A program made the position numbers and the translations under genes. The notes below the pieces were generated by a model. That model was given only the letters and a program-made list of their open reading frames with translations, had not been told where the DNA came from and made no database searches. A DNA stretch of 8,549 nt from Candidatus Coatesiibacteriota bacterium. GTDB lineage: Bacteria > RBG-13-66-14 > B26-G2. Of this stretch, positions 1 through 5,631 are shown piece after piece (positions within the stretch are counted from its first letter, which is position 1; each line of letters opens with the position of its first letter). The DNA lies in the NCBI GenBank assembly GCA_003647715.1, contig QMNJ01000061.1, positions 1 to 8,549 of the forward strand, given 5' to 3'.

Positions 1-16
1 ATATAAGATGACCCAT
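1..16 (-). CDS. Possible start of selB (Sec-specific elongation factor), cut by window edge
   Basis: An ATG at 16-14 on the minus strand lies 8 nt after the selA stop codon and opens Met-Gly-His-Leu-Ile before the window ends. SelB proteins often begin with a Met-x-His-Ile/Leu-Ile stretch leading into the GTPase P-loop, and selB commonly follows selA. The call rests on five codons and gene order only. No strong Shine-Dalgarno sequence is visible. Confidence 0.3.
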
Positions 17-24
17 AGGCAATC

Positions 25-1170
25 TTAATCAACTGCTCTTCTAATCCCCTTTACTATCATCGCCTCCTCACCCTCAAGTAAGCTCCTCATATCCATTACC
101 ACCCACTCGCCCTCTATCCGCCCAATTATCGGGGTATCAGCCAATCTCAATCTGCCTGCAAGCTGGTGAGCATTAATGCCTTCAACCCTTACCTTAACCG
201 CTACACTCTTCAGTGGTATCCCTGGCAAGCTTCCCCCACCAACCTCCGCAATACTATCAACAATCTCACAGATAACGCTCTTCTGACCGATTTTCTTCAA
301 TCCCCTCACAACCCTCTGTGCCCGCTTCTTTAATTCTTGTGTGTTCATCTCAATATTTTTTATTACTGGAAGTTCGCTCTCTCTTGACTTAACATACACC
401 TCAAGAACACCCCTCAATGCTATGTATGTCAATTTATCAACCCTCAATGCCCTGAAGAGATGGTTCTTCCTCAACCTCATTACATAATCCCTCCTGCCAA
501 GTATCAAGCCCGCCTGCGGACCACCCAGAAGCTTGTCACCGCTTGACAGAACAAGGTCTGCCCCTAACTGTATCGCCTCCCTCAAGCTCGGAGCCCCATC
601 GGTTATATGCTCTATCAACCTCCCCGAACCCTCATCATATACAAACGGCAGTCCCTTTGAATGCGCCAGTTTGACAATCTCTACGAAATCAGGTGAACTC
701 ACCTGACCCTCCACTGTAAAATTACTCCTGTGGCAGACCATAATAAGTGCAGTATTTTCACCTATCGCCCCTCTGTAATCGTCAATTGTGGTCTGATTTA
801 TGGAACCAACAACCCTGAGAATCGCACCCGACGACGCTATTACCTCCGGCAACCTGAACGACTCACCCAGTTCTATCAGTTCACCCCTGCTTATTATCAC
901 TTCTCTTCCACCTGCTATGGTGTTCAGCGTCAGAAGGAGACCCGCCGCATTGTTATTCACCACAATTCCCGCCTCAGCCCCTGTAAGCTCCTCCAACAAT
1001 CCCTCTATTATCGTGTCCCGCCTGCCCCTTTCTCCCTCCTTAAGGTCATATTCAAGGGGGATATACGCAGTTGTCGTCTCTTCCAATCTCCTGATGACTT
1101 CTTTCGGCAGTGGAGACCTACCAAGATTGGTGTGAATGAGTATGCCAGTAGCGTTTATTACTCTCTTCAT
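25..1170 (-). CDS. selA: L-seryl-tRNA(Sec) selenium transferase, short form lacking the N-terminal domain
   Basis: SelA is the PLP enzyme that converts Ser-tRNA(Sec) to Sec-tRNA(Sec) using selenophosphate, in the cytoplasm. Seen in the sequence (381 aa): INATG..HTNLGR near residues 5-18, the NNNAA motif at 72-76, the PLP-lysine motif SGDKLLGGPQAG with Lys213, and FRALRVDK at 239-246, which supplies the two arginines that bind the selenium donor in this family. The C-terminal GSLP and IIGRI motifs are also present. E. coli SelA is 463 aa; this protein begins where residue ~81 of E. coli would be, so the N-terminal domain is absent. I chose the ATG at 1170 because the longer frame to 1269 runs through the tRNA-Sec gene. 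There is no Shine-Dalgarno sequence: the start is 10 nt after the tRNA 3' end. Family assignment is near certain. Confidence 0.95.
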   Translation of the reverse strand: MKRVINATGILIHTNLGRSPLPKEVIRRLEETTTAYIPLEYDLKEGERGRRDTIIEGLLEELTGAEAGIVVNNNAAGLLLTLNTIAGGREVIISRGELIELGESFRLPEVIASSGAILRVVGSINQTTIDDYRGAIGENTALIMVCHRSNFTVEGQVSSPDFVEIVKLAHSKGLPFVYDEGSGRLIEHITDGAPSLREAIQLGADLVLSSGDKLLGGPQAGLILGRRDYVMRLRKNHLFRALRVDKLTYIALRGVLEVYVKSRESELPVIKNIEMNTQELKKRAQRVVRGLKKIGQKSVICEIVDSIAEVGGGSLPGIPLKSVAVKVRVEGINAHQLAGRLRLADTPIIGRIEGEWVVMDMRSLLEGEEAMIVKGIRRAVD

Positions 1171-1180
1171 ATTTAAAAAA

Positions 1181-1277
1181 TGGAGGGAGTGCGTGGGAAT
1201 CGAACCCACCTGGGACCCTTCTAAAGCCCCACCGTGGATTTGAAGTCCAGAGGGCACACCAGTACCCATCCACTCCC
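1181..1277 (-). tRNA. selC: tRNA-Sec, anticodon UCA
   Basis: Read on the minus strand this is a 97-nt tRNA with encoded CCA. The anticodon UCA is at 1243-1241 in the loop CTTCAAA, the same loop as E. coli tRNA-Sec. The D stem has 6 bp (GGGTAC/GTGCCC) with a 4-nt loop. A long variable arm (TGGGGC/GTCCCA, 9-nt loop) and a 5-bp T stem (GTGGG/CCCAC) with loop TTCGATT follow. The acceptor stem pairs GGGAGTG with CACTCCC (7 bp), then a G opposite G where the eighth pair typical of bacterial tRNA-Sec would be. The anticodon stem has a C opposite C at its base. The discriminator base is U rather than the usual G. The gene lies 10 nt after the preceding coding sequence and 10 nt before selA, so it is probably excised from a shared transcript. 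Confidence 0.95.
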
Positions 1278-1287
1278 CTATTCTATG

Positions 1288-1938
1288 CTACTTCAATAAC
1301 TCTATTATCTTCCTACCAAAATCCTCAGCTACATTTGGTCCGCTCGCCGTCACTATCTTACCATCCACCACCACATCCTCTTTAACATAGGTAACACCAT
1401 TATCATCAAAAAGTTTCCTCGCATCTGGATGGTCATATACCGTCGCCTTCTTACCAGTGAGCACGCCCGCCTCTGCCAGCACACCTGGAGCCAGGCATAT
1501 AGAACCGATAACCTTGTTCATCTGACTTGCTTTATCAATGAGTGCAAGCAGGTCTTCGTTATGATAGAGATGCTTTATAGTGCCTGGTCCCCCTACCACT
1601 ATAACCGCTGAATAACTACTGAGGTCAATCTCCTCTTTAGCAAAACCATACTCTGCTTCAATCTCCAACCCATCAACACCTTTGCATGGACCCGGCATCT
1701 CGGAGGCAACTGATATAATGGCTCCCGCTTCTTCCAATAACCTCTTTGGCGTCCTAAACTCAACATCCTTAAAACCATCCTGCGCTACTATCATAAGAAT
1801 GCTCTGCCCCTCAAGGGGTTTTACCTCAGCAGTGCCAGTGGTCTCTTCCACCGCCTCAAGCTCACCCTCCTGCTTGCCCTTAGAACACATAGGGAGTATG
1901 AGTATGGCTATTAAAAATGGCACTAGATACCTCATCAC
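1288..1938 (-). CDS. DJ-1/PfpI-family lipoprotein with nucleophile Cys
   Basis: A DJ-1/PfpI (class I glutamine amidotransferase-like) domain spans residues ~45-214, behind a lipoprotein-like signal peptide with a candidate lipidated Cys18 (LPMC; Met at -1 is unusual). The acid residue Glu60 (KDVEF), the VVGGPGT turn at 114-120 and the nucleophile-elbow Cys148 in GSICLAP are present; Leu, not His, follows the Cys as it would in PfpI. Members of this superfamily are proteases, glyoxalases, deglycases or chaperones, so the activity cannot be named. The predicted place is the periplasm, membrane tethered. The coordinates use a GTG at 1938; an ATG one codon later (1935) is equally possible, with AGGAGG 5 and 8 nt away respectively. 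It follows a diverged paralogue by 46 nt and ends 10 nt before tRNA-Sec. Cys85 is shared with the paralogue. Confidence 0.9.
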   Translation of the reverse strand: MMRYLVPFLIAILILPMCSKGKQEGELEAVEETTGTAEVKPLEGQSILMIVAQDGFKDVEFRTPKRLLEEAGAIISVASEMPGPCKGVDGLEIEAEYGFAKEEIDLSSYSAVIVVGGPGTIKHLYHNEDLLALIDKASQMNKVIGSICLAPGVLAEAGVLTGKKATVYDHPDARKLFDDNGVTYVKEDVVVDGKIVTASGPNVAEDFGRKIIELLK

Positions 1939-1984
1939 AAATCCCTCCTGTATATACTTACAATACTTATAAATATGATTATAA

Positions 1985-2674
1985 CTACTCTACTCCTGCC
2001 TTCTTCTTAAGGAGTTCTACAAATCTATTTGCGAACTCCTGAGTGAAGTTCGGGTGCCTTGCGGTGATTATATTACCATCTACTACTACAGTCGCATCTT
2101 CCATCAGTTCCGCCCCTCCCGCTCTCAATATGCCCCTTTCCTCAGGGTTCTTGGGGTCTATATATACAGTTGCCTTCTTCCCATCCAGAATGCCCGCCTT
2201 CGCCAGAATTGCAGGAGCAATGGTCATAGCACCAATGACTTTACCCTTCTCAAACGCCTCTCTTGCAATCCTCATCGCCTCTGGGTTCTTGTAATAGTCA
2301 TCCTCAACACCCAAGCCCCCCACAAATACAATGCCATCATAGTTTTCCACATTAACCTCGCCAACCGTCAGGTCAGAGTCCACCTCACCTTTCAAAGAAC
2401 CAACACACTTTCCCTTGATTGTGGATGCTATAACTGTCTTCCCTCCGAGTGATTCCACCATTGCCTTCACAGTAGCCAACTCGCTATCCATGAACTCCTT
2501 GTGTGCAATTATAAACAGCACATTCATATCCGTCAGCGGTTTCATCTTTCTCATATAATCACTAATGTCGGGGGTTTCCGTAGTCACCTCTATGGTCTCC
2601 TCCTCCGCCTTCTTCTTACAAGATATGGGTAGAAGTAGAAGTAAAACCAAACCAACCAACAATATCCTTCTCAT
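1985..2674 (-). CDS. DJ-1/PfpI-family lipoprotein, nucleophile Cys replaced by Thr
   Basis: This 229-aa protein is a paralogue of the next gene in the operon. It has a signal peptide with a long Leu-rich core and candidate lipidated Cys19 (PISC), a charged linker at 20-46, and a DJ-1/PfpI domain at ~50-224. The conserved acid is present (Glu65 in DSEL), as is the FVGGLG turn at 117-122. The nucleophile elbow reads GAMTIAP, so Thr151 stands where its paralogue has Cys148. The codon is ACT, an ordinary Thr codon. Standard DJ-1 cysteine chemistry is therefore not expected; a binding, scaffolding or partner role is my inference. Cys90 aligns with Cys85 of the paralogue. The start is set by AGGAGG at 2685-2680, 5 nt before the ATG. 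It begins 39 nt after the candidate selenoprotein ORF and probably shares its transcript. Confidence 0.88.
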   Translation of the reverse strand: MRRILLVGLVLLLLLPISCKKKAEEETIEVTTETPDISDYMRKMKPLTDMNVLFIIAHKEFMDSELATVKAMVESLGGKTVIASTIKGKCVGSLKGEVDSDLTVGEVNVENYDGIVFVGGLGVEDDYYKNPEAMRIAREAFEKGKVIGAMTIAPAILAKAGILDGKKATVYIDPKNPEERGILRAGGAELMEDATVVVDGNIITARHPNFTQEFANRFVELLKKKAGVE

Positions 2675-2696
2675 ATCGTCCTCCTGATAAGTATCC

Positions 2697-2726
2697 TTTA
2701 GGTAAGTATGTCCCTACTTACCCAAA
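2697..2726 (-). promoter_or_regulatory. Candidate bacterial SECIS stem-loop
   Basis: On the minus strand a 12-bp stem (TTTGGGTAAGTA paired with TACTTACCTAAA) closes a 6-nt loop, GGGACA. One pair is G-U on the minus strand but would be A-C on the plus strand, so the structure favours the minus-strand RNA. The stem base is 14 nt and the loop 26 nt downstream of the UGA at 2743-2741. Known bacterial SECIS rules are a loop 16-37 nt from UGA, 3-14 nt in size, with G among its first two bases. All are met. There is no U-tract, so it is not a standard terminator. An operator role remains possible. Confidence 0.6.
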
Positions 2727-2860
2727 CCCATACAATCCAGTCAGATAACAGAACCCTTAGCCCTGGATATATCATAACCACCAGACCTTATACCCTCTAT
2801 AATGAGAGTTGTGATTATGGTAAACGCTATCGCAAACACTATTATTCTCAATACTCTCAT
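2714..2860 (-). CDS. Candidate small membrane selenoprotein with U-x-x-C motif
   Basis: This is a 48-codon ORF in which the UGA at 2743-2741 is read as Sec40; the final stop is TAG at 2716-2714. N-terminal Arg2 and Arg5 precede one hydrophobic segment at ~6-21, then a polar tail ending Ser-Val-Ile-Sec-Leu-Asp-Cys-Met-Gly-Leu-Gly-Lys. The positive-inside rule places the tail in the periplasm. Sec40-x-x-Cys43 is the redox arrangement of many selenoproteins. Support: the SECIS-like hairpin at correct spacing, the Sec machinery in the same gene cluster, and a promoter placed for a leaderless start at this ATG (no Shine-Dalgarno is present). I do not recognise the family and assign no reaction. 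If UGA is a plain stop, the product would be a 39-aa single-pass peptide. Both readings would be missed or truncated by standard gene callers. Its neighbours suggest a partnership with the two lipoproteins downstream. Confidence 0.55.
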
Positions 2861-2866
2861 AAATAT

Positions 2867-2896
2867 ATAATATCAAATAAAATCTGATATTTTCAA
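2867..2896 (-). promoter_or_regulatory. Sigma70-like promoter giving a leaderless transcript
   Basis: The -35 element TTGAAA (2896-2891) and the -10 element TATTAT (2872-2867) are separated by 18 nt on the minus strand. The -10 ends 6 nt before the ATG at 2860, so transcription would begin at or next to the start codon. This would drive the selenoprotein ORF, both DJ-1-like genes, tRNA-Sec and selA. The region is very A/T-rich, so chance matches are possible. Confidence 0.5.
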
Positions 2897-2918
2897 TATT
2901 TAGGTAGATATTAAATAT

Positions 2919-2962
2919 AGTTGGATGAGACAACACGAAAGCGTCAATCCCATCCAACCAAC
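2919..2962 (-). terminator. Possible terminator-like hairpin after btuB
   Basis: An imperfect inverted repeat lies 28 nt after the btuB stop. TTGGATG pairs with CATCCAA (7 bp, extendable past a 3-nt bulge to AGTTGG/CCAACT). Inside it a small hairpin GACGC-TTTC-GTGTT can form on the minus strand. The downstream sequence is A/T-rich but has no run of U, so this is a weak intrinsic-terminator candidate. Its place between the B12 operon and the next promoter fits transcript separation. Confidence 0.35.
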
Positions 2963-2989
2963 TGTGATATATGCCTATTTATAAATATC

Positions 2990-4834
2990 TCACTTAATCA
3001 ATGCAGAAATGCTTAACTTATACTCTCTTCCTGGCATCGGATAGTCATATATTATCTGATAACTCTTATCAAGCAGGTTATTTACCGCGATGTTAATACT
3101 CACAGGACTTATATTTACACCACCACCTATGTCAATCAAAGTATAAGATGGCATTTTAACGGTTACATAATCTCCCTGCCCGAAATCGTAGTATGTAGCA
3201 TTCCTCTCATCCGTGAACCTGATATCAAACTCAGCATTCGGAGTGATTATTCCAAATGGCTTCTCCCAAGCAAGTGTAAGTCCGACCTTATTAGCCGGAT
3301 GATAGTCAAGAACCTTATCATCCTCATCAGTTGTCTTATTATAGGAGTAATCACCTCTGATTGAGAATCCATAGCCAATTTCTCCCTTCGCTGTTAAGTC
3401 AATACCATAGCCAGTGCTCTCACCAATGTTATAAGGCGTCCAGCCAACTATCTTGTCATCAACCCTCGTGTAGTAGAAATCTCCATCAATGTCAATCTTC
3501 TTCAAATCAATAGTTCCACCAACCTCCCATTCCCATGATTGCTCCGGAACGAGGTCAGGATTTCCACCTCCAAAGTAGGGGTCCTGAGGCCAGTATAGTT
3601 CAACCATAGTTGGTGCTCTGAAACCAAGGGAGAAAGACGACCTCACATTTATCATATCTGATGCCTTGATTAAAAATGCCTGCCTTGGTGTTATAGCATA
3701 GCCCCATTGCGAATGTTTATCTACTCTAACTCCATTTATGTATGTAAATCGGTCGTATATGAGCATATTCTGCAGGAACAATCCAGTGTTCTGTGTATCC
3801 TGAGAACCAATGTCAGTTGATTCAACATCATCTCTCAACAAATCTATACCTGCAATAAGAGTATGAAACTCAGTTGTCTTTATACTTACTTCAGCGCCTC
3901 CTGCAAGTGTCTTCAAATCATGGAGTGAATCCACATATTCGCTTCTGTAATGCCTCTCTCTCTTGATTACACTGAAGTTAGACCTTACTGTGGCTCTCTC
4001 TCCAAACTCATACTCAACACTGCTACCAAATGATGATATATTGTCATCCTGCCTTGCTGTTTCATCCTCAAACGATTCAGGACCAATAACTCCTAAATTG
4101 CTCAACTTTTTAAAGCCAGTTATATCAATCCTGAGTGGGGCAATCGGTCTAAAACCAATGTTTAAGTCCGCCTCATCTGAGTAATAATCCGAGTTCTTTC
4201 TGAAACCGTCGCCTTCCTGGTGTTTGATGCCTGTCTTAATACCAATATTGCTTGATGAATAGCACAGATTGCCATCAATGCCCCTGTATCCATAACTACC
4301 AGTGGTATATCCACCACCGATGGATGAACCATCCTCTCCTAATACCAGTGGTTTAGTTATAATGTTCACTGTTCCGCCCATACCATTAGAGCCATAAAGA
4401 GCACTCAAAGGTCCCTTTATTACCTCTATACGCTCAACACCACCGCTTGGAAGCAAACTCAGGTCCATGAGACCATCGTAAGCAGAGTTTAGAGGAATGC
4501 CATTAAACAATATCAATGACTGTGTCGATTCAGAACCTCTAATTGATAGGGTTCTCAGATTTGAACCGCCACCATATGATAATATCTCAATTCCTGCATT
4601 CCCCTGAAGCACATCGTGGATGCTATGCAATTCTTCATCAACTTCTATTATATCCACTGAGAATGGCACATCAGAGACATTAACTGGAAGCCGTGTTGCA
4701 GTTACTACAATTGGCTCCATTCTGTAATACCTCTCACCTTCGTAATACTCAGTGTCATCCTCAGCAATGGATATACTGCTACTAATCGCAATGAGCGACA
4801 ACATAGCAATTGTTAATGTTATTGAACCTCTCAT
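2990..4834 (-). CDS. btuB: TonB-dependent outer-membrane receptor, BtuB-like (cobalamin)
   Basis: The protein has 614 aa. A signal peptide at 1-24 (ends SIA) is followed by a TonB box EPIVVTATR at 40-48. The plug domain (~50-165) carries the IRGSESTQSLILFNGIPLNSAYDG segment and the GPLSALYGSNGMGGTVNIIT motif. The rest is a ~22-strand barrel, including FRAPTMVELYWP in the extracellular half. It takes up a scarce ligand across the outer membrane using TonB energy. B12 is inferred from the riboswitch and the btuFCD genes, since the receptor sequence alone does not fix the ligand. Its ATG overlaps the stop of the ATPase gene (ATGA), with AGGAGG 4 nt before the start. The C-terminus ends in Ile-Lys instead of the usual terminal aromatic residue. 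No tonB/exbBD is in the window. Confidence 0.9.
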   Translation of the reverse strand: MRGSITLTIAMLSLIAISSSISIAEDDTEYYEGERYYRMEPIVVTATRLPVNVSDVPFSVDIIEVDEELHSIHDVLQGNAGIEILSYGGGSNLRTLSIRGSESTQSLILFNGIPLNSAYDGLMDLSLLPSGGVERIEVIKGPLSALYGSNGMGGTVNIITKPLVLGEDGSSIGGGYTTGSYGYRGIDGNLCYSSSNIGIKTGIKHQEGDGFRKNSDYYSDEADLNIGFRPIAPLRIDITGFKKLSNLGVIGPESFEDETARQDDNISSFGSSVEYEFGERATVRSNFSVIKRERHYRSEYVDSLHDLKTLAGGAEVSIKTTEFHTLIAGIDLLRDDVESTDIGSQDTQNTGLFLQNMLIYDRFTYINGVRVDKHSQWGYAITPRQAFLIKASDMINVRSSFSLGFRAPTMVELYWPQDPYFGGGNPDLVPEQSWEWEVGGTIDLKKIDIDGDFYYTRVDDKIVGWTPYNIGESTGYGIDLTAKGEIGYGFSIRGDYSYNKTTDEDDKVLDYHPANKVGLTLAWEKPFGIITPNAEFDIRFTDERNATYYDFGQGDYVTVKMPSYTLIDIGGGVNISPVSINIAVNNLLDKSYQIIYDYPMPGREYKLSISALIK

Positions 4835-5625
4835 CTTTCCTCCTCCTTATTACCTGTTTGTGGTTTAATAACTAATTCACCTCTATACCAGAGAACTTCG
4901 GTCTCAATACCGTAAGCCCCTAATATATTCTCTTCAGATAGCACAACCCCTGGCTCTCCATCAGCAATAATCTTACCGTCAGAAATAAGAATAAGCCGTG
5001 GCATATGCCTTGCCGCTAGACCAATATCGTGCATTACAACCACCAGCGTCATATTCCTCTCCCTGCATCTTTTCACTATCAAAGCCATAATCTTCTCTTT
5101 ACCTGCAATATCAAGATTGGCAGTTGGTTCATCAAGCAATACTATGTCTGTCTCCTGTGCAAGTGTTCTCGCAATGAGTGCCCGCTTTAACTCTCCACCT
5201 GATAACTGCCCCACCAATCTGTCCTTAAGATGTGCTATTCCCACATCACTCATCGCTCTTAGGCAAATATCATAGTCGTCCCTGTTGTAAGAGATTGACC
5301 TTGAGACCGCATATCTCCCCATCAAAACCACATCCTCCACAGTAAAGTCATCGGGCACCACAGGATTCTGCGGAAGAACCGATACATATTTCGCTACTGA
5401 GCGCCTTTTTATATAAAATGGCTCAAATGAAAGCCCGTTTATGGCTATGTTGATGTTGCCCGATACAGGTCTCAGTATCCCCGACATCAGTCGTAAAAGG
5501 GTGGTCTTTCCTGAACCGTTCGGTCCAATCATTCCTACCATCTCCCCATCACCAATTCTGAAACTCACACCCCTTAAGACAACTCGGGTGTTATAGCTGA
5601 ATTCCACTTCCTCTGCCCTTATCAT
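4831..5625 (-). CDS. btuD: ABC transporter ATP-binding protein for cobalamin
   Basis: This 264-aa ABC ATPase of the iron/B12 (FecE/BtuD) branch hydrolyses ATP to power import through the inner-membrane permease encoded just upstream. Visible motifs: Walker A GPNGSGKTT at 34-42, Q-loop Gln86, signature LSGGE at 141-145, Walker B IVLLDEPT at 161-168, D-loop NLD at 170-172 and H-loop His199. All catalytic residues are intact. The C-terminal ~30 residues (IETEVLWYRGELVI) match the short beta extension common in this branch. The gap to the permease gene is 6 nt and the 3' end overlaps btuB by 4 nt, so translation is probably coupled. Family certain; the cobalamin ligand is inferred from the riboswitch. 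Confidence 0.92.
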   Translation of the reverse strand: MIRAEEVEFSYNTRVVLRGVSFRIGDGEMVGMIGPNGSGKTTLLRLMSGILRPVSGNINIAINGLSFEPFYIKRRSVAKYVSVLPQNPVVPDDFTVEDVVLMGRYAVSRSISYNRDDYDICLRAMSDVGIAHLKDRLVGQLSGGELKRALIARTLAQETDIVLLDEPTANLDIAGKEKIMALIVKRCRERNMTLVVVMHDIGLAARHMPRLILISDGKIIADGEPGVVLSEENILGAYGIETEVLWYRGELVIKPQTGNKEEER

Positions 5626-5631
5626 ACCTAC

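Noticed and set aside
730..1176. Plus-strand ORFs opposite selA, and similar plus-strand ORFs opposite the btu and DJ-1 genes
   Set aside because: They are antisense to clearly conserved coding sequences and show no domain or motif of their own.
1171..1269. 33-residue N-terminal extension of SelA
   Set aside because: These codons are the tRNA-Sec gene read through in one frame; the extension has no likeness to the SelA N-terminal domain.
2697..2726. The 12-bp hairpin as an intrinsic terminator
   Set aside because: No run of U follows on either strand, and it lies immediately upstream of the Shine-Dalgarno of a same-strand gene.
2772..2957. 61-residue minus-strand ORF in the gap after btuB
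   Set aside because: Its composition is A/T-driven and rich in Tyr, Asn and Ile; it spans the predicted promoter and hairpin, overlaps the better-supported small ORF in another frame, and has no ribosome binding site.
2975..2992. UGA at the end of btuB as a Sec codon
   Set aside because: Readthrough adds only Asp-Ile-Tyr-Lys before TAG, gives no U-x-x-C motif, and no good stem-loop lies at SECIS distance. It is an ordinary stop.
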